From: Ailurus styani
Lineage: Eukaryota; Chordata; Mammalia; Carnivora; Ailuridae
Length of the DNA: 64,000 nt
NCBI GenBank assembly: GCA_002007465.1
Contig: LNAC01000347.1
Location: 190,135-254,134, forward strand
Reading direction: 5' to 3'
In this document: positions 54,864 through 64,000 of the stretch, one piece after another
Layout of the letters: each line of letters opens with the position of its first letter
Numbering within the stretch: position 1 is the first letter of the stretch
Notes under the pieces: model-generated
Databases searched by the model: none
Told to the model about the DNA's origin: nothing
Seen by the model: the letters and a program-made list of their open reading frames with translations, nothing else
Translations under genes and position numbers: made by a program

Positions 54864-55260
54864 ACATGGGAGGACCTGGCCTCATGGACACAATCTGCAG
54901 GAGTGGAGTAGCTGAGTCCTTTTTAGACGAACCCCATAGGGTGCAGCTGGCATGTCTGCATACATGTCCCACCTGGCTCGGCTCATGTGTGGCACCCTCC
55001 AGACCCAGGCCATAGAAGGTTGCAACTTGGCGTTCACAATTAGTATGGCTAGTTGGGGGGGTAGGCATGGAGGTAGTGTGCCCTCCAGAGACAGTTGCAG
55101 AGGTTCCAGCAAGAGCCTCGGTGGTGGCAGTGCATGAAAAGAGAGGTGGCATTCTGTGCCGAAGGAATAGGTGCTGCCTGGTGGTGCGATGTGGGGGCTG
55201 GTAAGGTCTCGGTCCCAGATTCACTTCCAACCAGTGTGAAGCCCACGCTCAAACCAAAAT
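54864..55260. other. Unassigned GC-balanced DNA, coding-like on the minus strand
   Basis: Two overlapping minus-strand frames (about 54882-55112 and 55049-55252), plus one reaching 55230, avoid stops for long stretches. No domain or family is recognised and no poly-A or target-site duplication is visible. A decayed processed pseudogene is possible but not shown. Confidence 0.3.
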
Positions 55261-55269
55261 AACTTACAC

Positions 55270-55470
55270 CAGATCATTTCACCTTCCTTACCTCATTTGA
55301 TCCCCCTCCCCCACCATGAGCGTGGGATTGTTACTGTCAGCCCCATTCTGTGGGTAAAGAAGTTGAGGCTCAGAGGTGGGGGGTTATTTGCCTAAAGCCC
55401 CTCAGCCAGCAAACAAATACCTGAACAAACCTTTACCTTTGGGCTTCCAACCCAAAGCCACCTCCATTGT
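55270..55470 (-). repeat. MIR
   Basis: Reverse MIR: 'ccttcc..ttacctcatttgatcc', 'ccccattctgtgggtaaagaagttgaggctcagaggt' and 'ttatttgcctaaagcccctcagccagcaaacaaa'. Confidence 0.78.
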
Positions 55471-55526
55471 TCAGGTGCATGCATCCTTACGTTGCATAAA
55501 GTACTCCCCTGGGGTTTTATCTTTTT

Positions 55527-55632
55527 AAAAAAATACGGAATGCTTCACGAATTTGAGTGTCATTTTCATGCAGGGGCCGTGCGAATCTTTGTATCATTCC
55601 AATTTGAGTATATGTGCTGCCAAAGCGAGTGC
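55527..55632 (-). pseudogene. U6 spliceosomal snRNA pseudogene
   Basis: Read on the minus strand it follows U6 from the 5' end ('ctttggcagcacatatac', near-identical to the U6 start), through the conserved middle (here altered by a small deletion) to 'tcgtgaagcattccgtattttt'. It is about 106 bases, the normal U6 length. Several substitutions and the lesion in the middle make it a retroposed pseudogene. No TATA or PSE element was identified upstream; a SINE directly abuts the 5' end. Confidence 0.92.
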
Positions 55633-55649
55633 CTCTCTCTCTGCTTTTC

Positions 55650-55812
55650 GTTTATTTTTATATTTACTTATCTGAGAGAGAGAGAGGGCGAGAGAGGGAG
55701 AAGCAGACTCCCCGCAGAGCAGGGAGCTGATGAGGGACTTGATCCCAGGAGCCTGGGATCGTACCTGAGATGAAAGGCAGATGCCTAACCAACTGAACCA
55801 CCCAGGTGCGCC
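55650..55812 (-). mobile_element. can-SINE next to the U6 pseudogene
   Basis: The reverse form has the target-site duplication 'tctctgcttttc' (55638 and 55813). It landed about 18 bases beyond the 5' end of the U6 copy. Confidence 0.95.
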
Positions 55813-55919
55813 TCTCTGCTTTTCTAACAAGTGCAACCACATCTAGGTAGGAGAAAGCACTCCCACCCCGCAGAGCATGATGGTCTCCTGAGGCAAGAGG
55901 CACCGTAGCCTCGGGGGCC

Positions 55920-56070
55920 GGGCACAGGCTTTGAGCCAGCCTGCCTGGCCACGAATCCCATTGCTCCCACTCCCTGGCAAGTCGCAAAATACTTTTGCCT
56001 CAGTTTCCTTGCCTGTAAGAAGTGGTGGTGGCGCCTACTTCACAGGGTGGTCGTGAAGATTCACTGAGCC
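55920..56070 (+). repeat. MIR
   Basis: 'gggcacaggctttgagccagcctgcctggccacgaatcc', 'cttttgcctcagtttccttgcctgtaagaagtgg' and 'cacagggtggtcgtgaagattca' match MIR order. Confidence 0.82.
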
Positions 56071-56549
56071 ACTATGTGCTCTCTCCTGGTTCTCCACGTT
56101 TTCCGGAAGCCTGTACCCCCGCCCTGGGTGTCTTGTGCTAAGCAACAGCAGGGGCCTAGGGAAGACGTGCCTGGATGCAGCTGGAGTACTGGTACACCCT
56201 CTGTGCACGGTGTTTGCCAACAGGAGGCCATATTGGCTGGCGCAGAGCCCTCTGGGCCATGATGGGTGGTGGAGAGAGGGGGTTGAAGATGTGACTTGCC
56301 CTAGCTTTATGCCCTCCTCCTAGGGAGTCAGGCATGGAGGCTTGTATTTCTGGGACAGCCAGAGCAAGGAGACTGGAGGAGCCTGGTGGAAGTAGGAACA
56401 CTCAGCTATAGACACCTAAAGCCTGGAGGTAGGCTCCATGCTGCTCAGTGTCATGGTTGGTGCTAAACAGCTGGTATCGGACCGACCATGATAACCGCCT
56501 CGTGAAACCCCTGAGCTCACAACCTGCACCCCTCAGAATGTCAACAGAG
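56071..56549. other. Unique DNA
   Basis: No gene or repeat is recognised. Confidence 0.4.
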
Positions 56550-56955
56550 GCCAGGCAGTTGGCACAGCTGTGGTAGGCAGAACGATGGTCGTGATGCGTC
56601 AGACCTGTGACAAAATGTTACATAGCCGTGCTTATGTGATTAAAGTAAGGACTTTAAGATGGGGAGACTAGCCGGGATTATTCAGATGGGCCCAATCTAA
56701 TCACAGGGCTCCTTAAAAGCAGAGAAACTGCTAGCTGTGGTTCGGAAGAGAGGGAGGCGTGGCTAAGGAAGATGCCTGCCACCTGCTTGGAAAAAGGAGG
56801 AAGGGGGTCTAGAACCAAGAAATGTGGGTGGCCCCTAGAAACTGGGAAAAGCAAGGGGATAGATTCTTCCCTAGAACTTCCAAAAAGGAACACTACCCTG
56901 CAGACACCTTGATTTGAGCTCAGAGAGACCCACACCCCATTTCTACCCTCCAGAG
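56550..56955 (+). mobile_element. MLT1-like solitary LTR (MaLR type)
   Basis: 'tgtgattaaagtaaggactttaagatggggagac', 'gggattattcagatgggcccaatctaatcacagggctcctta', 'ggcccctagaaactgggaaaagcaaggggatagattcttccctagaactt' and 'gcagacaccttgatttgagctcagagagaccca' keep the order of a common old MaLR-like LTR. It is non-coding, with no internal retroviral sequence beside it. The subfamily is not certain. Confidence 0.7.
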
Positions 56956-57249
56956 ATGCAGGAAACTCCTGGAACCAAGGAAAACAGGAAGGGGCACAGA
57001 GAGGTTTCAGAGAGTCTAAGTGTTTGGGCCGGGTCAATGGTGAAGGAACTGTAATTGGAGTCAAAGGTCAAACCTAAGGTAATACATTTAAGGAAATATG
57101 AGCCAAGTTTTAGCTGGGCTTTGATATGGAGTGCTCCAGCACTCCCCACCCCCAGAAAGAGGCGGTCCCCGAAACCATCTCTCTAACTATCGCTCAGTCC
57201 TTCTGGTTAGTTCTCTCTCCTTCAAGATAATTCAAGTTGTTCTCAGTGA

Positions 57250-57475
57250 GGCAAGAACAAGGGTAATTTTTCCCTCAGGAAATATTTAGCAATGTCTGAA
57301 GAAATTTTTGGCTGTCACAACTCGGGGGATTGCTACTAGCGCCTAGTGGGGAGAGCCCGTGGATATTGCTAAACATGCTACAGTGGGCAGGAACTTACCT
57401 CTCCCACACACAGCTAAGAATGGTCCCGCCAGAAATGTCAACAGTAGGAAGTCTGAAAAACCCAGCAGTAGACAA
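57250..57475 (+). mobile_element. MER20 DNA transposon (hAT-Charlie)
   Basis: 'ggaaatatttagcaatgtctgaagaaatttttggctgtcacaactcgggg', 'ttgctactagcgcctagtgggg' and 'gatattgctaaacatgctacagtgggcagg' match MER20 closely in order. MER20 copies are known to act as regulatory elements in endometrial cells of placental mammals. Confidence 0.9.
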
Positions 57476-57681
57476 ACTGTGAGGAATGGGTTCAAATCCA
57501 CGTGGCTGATGGGTGAGAGACAACCCTGCTTCTCTGGCTCCTCACTGAAAGGCAGCCACCCCTCAGCCAGTCCCATGCGTGCTGCAACTCTGATTGGTTC
57601 CTCTGCCCACACATAGGACCAACCCCAATTCAGACATTTATGACAGGCAGTAACTGGGATGACTAAAATAAGGTAGTTTCT

Positions 57682-57892
57682 ACCCTCCCCCAAAAGATTT
57701 TATTTATTTGAGAGAGCAAGAGAGAGAGCAAGAGAGAGAGAGAGAGCTTGAGTGGGGGGAGGGGTCAGGGGAGAGGGAGAAGCAGATTTCCCACCAGGCA
57801 GGGAGCCTGATGTGGGGCCCGATCCCAGGACCCTGGGATCATGACCTGAGCTGAAGGCAGACGCTTAACCCACTGAGCTACCCAGGCATCCC
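57682..57892 (-). mobile_element. can-SINE with long (GA)n
   Basis: The reverse form runs from 'aaaagattttatttatttgagag' to 'ttaacccactgagctacccaggcatccc'. The flanks 'aaggtagtttctacc' and 'aaggtagtttcgatt' form the target-site duplication. Confidence 0.95.
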
Positions 57893-59166
57893 AGGAAAGG
57901 TAGTTTCGATTCTGAGTAGCCACAGGTGACACAGGGGGAGTCTTTTTATAAAACACCACCTCATCTCCTGGTCAGTATATCTACTGTTTCTTGGAGGTGA
58001 CTGTCCCATTCTAGCAATGTCCCCTTGACCATGTCTTTCCAGGACTGAGCAGAGAATTCCAGGGGCTATTTCAGTGATCAGGAGATGGAGTTAATCTCAG
58101 GTTAGCCTCTGATTCACCCAGAGCTCTTCTTCCTCGGTATTTCCCCATCATCCTCGCCCATCGGGGTAAACCACATGGTTGCTCTTGGTCTGGCAGAGGG
58201 GTAGAGCCCATGGTTAAGATGTAAAGGCCCGGGCCCCGGCCACAGCCACAGGAGCTACAACAGGTAGGCTTTAAAATAATTGTTTCATTCCTAGTTTGCA
58301 GGGAACTTGACACAACTTCTCTGGTATAAACAGAGGTCTCCCCACTGTACGGATGAGGAAACAAGGCTTTGAAAGACAGTGTTTCTCAAATGTGAAGGAC
58401 TGAGGCTCTAGGTGGTAAACCCTGTAGCCACCTGCCCAGACACACAGGGTAATTCTCACCGAATTATTCCCCAGGCCAGCAGTTAGCGTTGGCACATCTA
58501 GAGCCAAAAAGCATTAAACTCACGCTTTGCTCACACTTTCCATCACCCAATTTCTCACCATTGTGATAACCACGATTAGTGCCCCTCCTCTTCCCCATCC
58601 CAAACCCTGCCAAGTGAAAAACTGGCAAGGAGACAGTCAGAACGTCTTCCCAGCCTACTGGTGTCCCAAGCACATACAGACAGGGGTGACCGGGGTACTC
58701 ATTAGGGAGTGGGTGGCAGACGTGAGGCCGGCACGTGCAAACAGTGGTTCTCTCTGGTGGCAGGTTTATGGGTAAAAAGCTGATTTCTTCTTCATGGCTC
58801 TCTGTGTTTTTCAAAATGGGTATATTCATTCTATAGTCAGAAAAAAAAGTTTTGAAACCAACAGGAAAGATGTGAGTCTAGAACCTGCATCTTTTCTGTC
58901 ATCTTTACTTTTCAGTAATGTTTGCCAAAAAGTTTGGAAAATTCACAGGTGCTTTCCAGGGTGCTATGTCCTTGGAAAATGTAGTACAAAAAGGCGAAGT
59001 ATTGTTACCTGTCCCAGAAAGATTAGGGAGAGGACTGTGGCATGCTTCCTCCGTGGTGGCTGACCCTCAGGGTCCAAGCAACGTGGTAGCCACATGGGTA
59101 ACTCTCCTCACACTCAGAGAAGTTTGCTTAATGACAGTCTCAGTAGAAGAGAAGCCTGTTCTGTTC
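57893..59166. other. Unique DNA
   Basis: No gene is seen. 58740-58870 hints at an old repeat ('ggtggcaggtttatgggtaaaa..') that I cannot name. Confidence 0.4.
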
Positions 59167-59347
59167 TTTTTTTTTTTTTTAATTTCAGTTGAGAGAGAGC
59201 ACAAGTGGGGAGCAGAGCAGAAGGGAAGGGGAGGAGCCGAGGCAGAAGGAGAAGCAGGCTCCCCACTGAGCAGGGAGCCCCGATGCAGGACTTGATCCTA
59301 GGACCCTGGGATCATGACCTGAGCCGAAGGGAGACACCCAGGTGACC
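59167..59347 (-). mobile_element. can-SINE, head deleted
   Basis: The reverse form keeps 'gagaagcaggctccccactgagcagggagcc' and 'gacctgagccgaaggg'. It jumps to 'agacacccaggtgacc', so the A-box segment is missing. Confidence 0.92.
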
Positions 59348-59505
59348 AAGATTTCTGATTTTAGAATCTTCTTTCTGGGGGCTCCTACTTTTAGAGCTAT
59401 CTTCTACAGCCACCTGAGTGTTACTGTTCTTTTAGAGAATCCCATACAGTAATAGCTTCCATAGCTAGAGGGCTGATTATGTGCTGGGGCTTAACATCTG
59501 TAGTC

Positions 59506-59682
59506 TTTTTTTTTTTTTAAGGTTTTATTTATTTGAGAGAGAGCATGAGAGGGGAGAAGGTCAGAAAGAGAAGCAGACTCCCCGCAGAGCTGGGAGCCCG
59601 ATGCGGGACTCGATGCCAGGCCCCTGGAATCATGACCTGAGCCGAAGGCAGTCGCTTAACCAACTGAGCCACCCAGGCGCCC
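59506..59682 (-). mobile_element. can-SINE
   Basis: The reverse form has the target-site duplication 'aacatctgtagtctt'/'aatgtctgtagtctt' (59491 and 59683). Confidence 0.96.
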
Positions 59683-59694
59683 AATGTCTGTAGT

Positions 59695-59840
59695 CTTCTG
59701 TTGTCACAGCAACCCTGCAAGTAGGGGGTCGTCATCATCCCTAGTTTACAAGTAAGGCTCCAGGGGCTAAGTGAGACAACTAGTGTTCGTAAGCATGGGA
59801 GTTCACACCTAAGGCTGTCTCTCTCCAACTCCCAAGTCCA
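59695..59840 (-). repeat. MIR
   Basis: Reverse MIR: 'cacagcaaccctgcaagtagggggtcgtcatcatccctagtttacaagtaaggctccaggggctaagtga'. Confidence 0.8.
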
Positions 59841-59894
59841 GGGTCATCTTACTATTTTCTGCTACTTTCTTCTCCCTTCGAGTTCTGAATGAGG

Positions 59895-60097
59895 GGGGCG
59901 CCTGGGTGGCTCAGTGGTTAAAGCCTCTGCCTTCAGCTCAGGTCATGATCTCAGGGTCCTGGGATCAAGCCCCGAATCGGGCTCCCTGCTCGGCAGGGAG
60001 CCTGCTTCCTCCTCTCTCTCTGCCTGCCTCTCTGCCTACTTGGGATCTCTCTCTCTCTCTCTGTCAAATAAATAAATAAAATCTTAAAAAAAAAAAA
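59895..60097 (+). mobile_element. can-SINE, mustelid-type
   Basis: A full-length copy ('ggggcgcctgggtggctcagtggttaaagcctctgcc') with the target-site duplication 'gttctgaatgaggg'/'gttctgagtgaggg' (59882 and 60098). Confidence 0.97.
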
Positions 60098-60404
60098 GTT
60101 CTGAGTGAGGGAAGGCATTACTCCTTCCTGTCTGGGGGGAATAAGATCCTGTCTTTCCTGTTCAGTTCCCAGGGATCCAAAGGAATCATGTTTAAGGTTT
60201 GAAAGATGTTTAGATGAGAGCCCCACTATTTGTAGAAGCCCCGGTGTTAATCACTTGCTCCGAATGGTACTCACCTGTTCCTACCACAGTAGGCTTGAAT
60301 TGGGGACACTCAGGCAAGGAACTCCTCCTCCGACACCCTGATAGTTGAGAAGGTCACAGGCCTCCCCTCCACTGCAAGCGTTCCTGTGGTGGTCAGACTT
60401 GGAA

Positions 60405-60520
60405 TCAGCTTGCATTTATTGAGCATTTACTATGTATCAGGCTCTGAGCTCATGTCCTTTGATCTAATTTGTGGCCTTTTCACCACATGGAGGTGCCTCG
60501 CAGATGGGAATGAGGACAGA
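60405..60520 (-). repeat. MIR/L2-like 3'-end fragment
   Basis: 'ttgcatttattgagcatttactatgtatcaggctctgagctcatgtcctttgatctaat' matches the reverse MIR 3' end. Confidence 0.75.
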
Positions 60521-60965
60521 TCAAGGCAAGAGGGGAACTTGGCTTTTACTGTATAGCTCAAGGGAATGTGAGTCATAAGGCAAGAGGAAAGTATTGTTCA
60601 GCAGCTGTGCACATTAACCTGGGATAGTGGGTTCAGTCCTGCAGCAACTAGCCATATAAGTAGAGAAATCAGACTGTACTCAAGAACGGACCTGAGGGAG
60701 GTAGGAACTGGCATATTGATGCAAACTCCTGCTGTTGGTGGATTGCCAGCACGGGGCTCTGCTAGCTGACATAGACGTTGGTGAGCCTTCTGAGGGCAAT
60801 GAGCAACATCCACCAGGACTCATTCTTCACACACTGAAGAAGCACCAAAGCCATTTTCTTCTTTGCTGTCAGGAACAAGGGAAATAGCTAGACCAGGACA
60901 AATAACTTACATTCCAAGTTAAATCTGATTAAAAGCTGTCTGTAGGGCAGCGGCCTTGTATCTAG
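60521..60965. other. Unique DNA
   Basis: No gene or repeat is recognised. Confidence 0.4.
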
Positions 60966-61100
60966 AGTGACCATTCATCCCAGTTTGCCCAGTTTAACAG
61001 GGCCAGTTTATGCTTGTTGTCTCAGTGTAATTAGAAAACACACTTCTCTTTCCACTAAAAAATATTCTGATTTTGCCCAAAAAGGGGCTATATGGTCACC
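60966..61100. mobile_element. Small non-autonomous DNA transposon with inverted ends
   Basis: It opens with 'gtgaccat' and closes with 'atatggtcac', inverted with respect to each other. Internal words 'cccagtttgcccagtttaacagggccagtttatgcttgttgtctcagtgtaatta' match a common old mammalian element with such ends. The family name is not recalled. Confidence 0.7.
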
Positions 61101-62029
61101 TTGCTTATGTAGCAGGTGTCAATTTATTGCTCCTTTGGCCTCCCCACAATAAAATGGGTGGATTTCCAGTGTTTGAGGAAAAGTTAATCCGCACAGTCGT
61201 CCATGTTGTGAGAAAGAAGCGGATACCACCATTTCCACCCCAGCCATCTTCAATCTGCTGGGCATGCCTGCCTGCGCGTGCTTGCCCGTGTGTGCGCGCA
61301 CACGCAGGCGGAGTCTGGTGTCAGTCGCCATTTTCTGAACAGTCCCATGCGCATTCGTAAATCTCAGTTCCACAGCCAAATGCCTACTGGAGTCACAAGA
61401 AGAAGGTAGAGATCAGGAAGCTTTGAGTGGATTTAATAGTGATGCACCAAATCTTGCATCCCGGGTAGACTATGGGAGGCAGGGCTGGGGCCTCCAGATA
61501 CAAAGTAGTCCCAAATGGAGCTATTTGCCTGGGAAGTGGGGACAGCTTGGCCTCTCTTCTACCCCTTCCTATCTTTCTTACCCCCACCGCTTCCCCAGAT
61601 GACTCACCCCAGGATCCCTCTCCTATTCTTCCAAAACAGGATATTCTGTTTCCTCAAACAGCCAAGATAAACTGGCCAGATAAAAATGGGCCAAGACAAC
61701 TGGGGTTCCTTGGCTGACATATTGAGGACTTCAGCATGGCAGGAGTCAGACCTCTGACATCGAGAAGGCATTTCATTTTGGATACACACCTCAATTCTTA
61801 GATCCTATCATTTGCAGCTTTGAAGGCCAATCTGAAGGATTTGAGAGTGCTCCTGTTTTCTTGTGAATGTGAAAAACATCTCCTTCGAGACTTGATTACA
61901 AACAAAAGCAAAGTTAATGGTAGGACAAGAGTGTCACCTAGTGGCACAGGCATGCTTTCATGTCTTTGTTTCAGTAAAGATGGTATCAAAAGCCCATAGA
62001 ATGTACCCAGTGCTTACTAGAGATTATTA
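61101..62029. other. Unique DNA with a GC palindrome
   Basis: No gene is seen. It contains the perfect 14-base palindrome 'gtgtgcgcgcacac' at 61290-61303 within a purine-pyrimidine alternating stretch. Confidence 0.45.
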
Positions 62030-64000
62030 TTATTTTAATTGAGGTATAGTTGGCATACAGTGTCACACTAGTTTCAGGTGTGCAACATAGGTGATTTCTG
62101 CAAGTCTGTATGTTATGCTCACCACAAGAATAGCTACCATCTGTCACCATACAATATTATTAGAAAACCATTGTATATCTTTCCCATGCTGTACGTTTTA
62201 TCCCCGTAATATTCCATAACTGGAAACCTATATGTCACACTGTCTTTCACCCTCTTCGCACATCCCCCATCTCTTCTCCTTTGGCAACCATCAGTCTAGT
62301 CTCTGTATTTGTGAGTTTCTGTCTTTTTGTTTATATATTTGTTTTGTTTTTTAGATTCCCCATATAAGTGAAATCATTGGGTACTTGTTTCCCTCTGTTC
62401 GACTTATTTCACTTAGCATAATACCCTTCCATTCATCCATGTTGTTGCACAGGGCAAGATCCCATTCTTTTTCATGGCTGGGTAATATTCCATTCTCTGT
62501 ATATGTGTGTGTGTCTGTACATACCATTTCTTTATGCATTCATAAGTCAACAGACATTGGGTTGCTTCCATGTCTTGGCTATTGTAAATAATGCTACAGT
62601 AAACACAGAGGTGCATGTATCTTTTTGGATTTGTGTTTTTGTTTTCCTTGGGTAAATACCCAGTGGTGGAATTACTGGATTTTATATTTCTAGTTTTAAT
62701 TTTTTGAGAAAACTCCATGCTTTCCACAGTGACAGCACTAATTTACATTCCCACTGAAAGTACACAAGTGTCCTTTTTCTCCATATCCTCATCAACACTT
62801 GTTATTACTTGTCTTTTTAATTCTAGCCATTCTGAATGGTGTGAGGTGATATCCCATGGTAGTTTTGATTTGCATTTCCCTGATGATGAGTGATGTTGAG
62901 CATCTTTTCTTATGTCTGTTGGCCATTCGTATGTCGTCTTTGGGAAAATGTCTGTTCAGGTCCTCTGCCCATTGTCTAATCGAATTATTTGCTTTTTTTG
63001 GTATTGAGTTGTAGAAGTTCTTTATATATTTTGGATATGAACCTCTTATCAGTTATACCATTTGCATATCTCTTCTCCCACTCAGTGGGTTGCCTTTTTG
63101 TTTTGTTGATGGATTCCTTTGCCATGCAAAAGCTTTTTAGTTTGATATAATTTCAATAGTTAATTTTTGGTTTTGGTCCCTTGCCTGAGGAAAATGTTAC
63201 TAAGGCTGATGTCAAAGAAATTACTGCTTGTTTTCTTCTAAGATTTTTATGGTTTCATGTCTCACATTGAAGTCTTTAATGTGTTTTGAGTTTATTTTTG
63301 TGTGTGCTGTGAGAAAGTGGTCCAGGTTTATTCTTTTGCATGTAGCTGTCCAGTTTTCCCAACACCATTTATTGAAAAGACTGTCTTTTCCGCATTGTAT
63401 ATTCTTGCCTCCTTTCTCATAGATTCATTGACCATTAAAGCATTTTTTTTTTCTGGGCTCTCTATTCTGTTTGGTCTGCGTGTCTGCTTTTGTGCTGATA
63501 CAATACTGTTTTGTTCAGTAGAGCTTTGTAGTATATCTTGAAATCTGGAGTTGTGAAACTTTCAGCTTTGTTCTTCTTAAGATCGCTTAGGATATTTAGG
63601 GTCTTTGGTGGTTCCATATGAATGTTAGTACTATTTGCTTTGGTTCTGGGAAAAATGCTGTTGGTATTTTGATTGGGATTGCATTGACTCTGTAGATTGC
63701 TTTGGGTGGTATGGACATTTTGACAATATTAATTCTTCTAATCCATTAGCATGGGATATCCTTCCATTTGTATCATCTTCAACTTCTTTTATCAGGGCTT
63801 TATGGTTTTCAGAGTACAGGTCTTTTACCTCCTTGGTCAAGTTTATTCCTAGATATTTTATTCTTTGGGGTGCAATTGTAAATGAAATTGTTTTCATAAT
63901 TGCTACTTCATTAATAGTGTATGAAAACACAACCAATTTTTGTGCATTAATTTTATATCTTGCAAGTTTACTGAATTGATTTATTCTAATAGTTTTGTGG
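62030..64000 (-). mobile_element. L1 LINE, 3' part (ORF2 end and 3' UTR), continues beyond the window
   Basis: On the plus strand the reversed 3' UTR comes first ('ttttaattgaggtatagttggcatacagtgtcac', 62033). The reversed end of ORF2 follows ('cacttagcataataccc', 62410; 'tgtggtgaggt'-type block near 62841; 'caaaagctttttagtttgatataat', 63127) and ORF2 runs on to the last base. Minus-strand open stretches at 62413-62727 and 63631-63936 are ORF2 remnants broken by stops and shifts. An old mammalian L1M-type element by divergence. Confidence 0.9.

Noticed and set aside
62413..63936. Minus-strand frames near the right edge as a host gene
   Set aside because: They are fragments of decayed L1 ORF2 inside a recognisable L1 that runs off the window.
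40000..64000. FBXO9 (expected downstream neighbour) or ELOVL5 (upstream) exons
   Set aside because: Expected from human synteny, but no F-box or elongase exon was recognised. By human spacing they should lie just outside the window.
1..64000. CRISPR array, operon, phage or other prokaryotic-type system
   Set aside because: The tandem-looking repeats are dispersed can-SINEs and microsatellites in a spliced mammalian locus; there is no repeat-spacer regularity.

Overview
This is a window of a mammalian nuclear genome, from a caniform carnivore and most probably a mustelid. About 57 tRNA-derived can-SINEs (Carnivora-specific) occur in 64 kb. The younger ones carry a 'cagtgggttaaagcctctgc' head and a 'ctgcctacttgtgatctct' body that I associate with mustelids (ferret, mink, marten, otter). 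The family-level call rests on memory of SINE subfamilies, not on a search.

The one protein-coding gene I can support is GCM1 (glial cells missing 1, the placental trophoblast transcription factor), on the + strand. Five coding exons lie at 21930-22004, 33268-33520, 34399-34511, 35543-35671 and 37200-37937. All splice phases agree and the product is 435 residues (human GCM1 is 436). The first coding exon has a 5' UTR part from about 21789. The first, non-coding exon is not firmly located; one weak candidate ends at 20179. An old L1 3' fragment starts within about 10 bases after the stop codon and probably forms the proximal 3' UTR.

Layout: 1-20000 is the upstream flank. It holds a large minus-strand L2 fossil (about 4085-6830) punctured by four SINEs and one DNA element, and many further SINEs and MIRs. 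20000-39600 is the GCM1 transcription unit, with introns full of SINEs. 39700-62000 is the 3' flank: a SINE-riddled minus-strand L1 (41435-43200), a U6 snRNA pseudogene (55527-55632), a MER20, an MLT1-like LTR, and some GC-rich unique DNA around 50.2-51.1 kb. 62030-64000 is the 3' part of a minus-strand L1 that runs off the window. Known human synteny (ELOVL5 upstream, FBXO9 tail-to-tail downstream) suggests the neighbours lie outside this window; no exon of either was recognised.

I see no bacterial-style systems, CRISPR, operons or novel gene cluster. Most of the many short open frames are SINE, L1 or chance translations. The observations most worth checking are the L1 at the GCM1 stop codon, the fully open frame through the GCM1 5' UTR exon, three single-N assembly joins inside or beside repeats, and a SINE whose head and tail are in swapped order.
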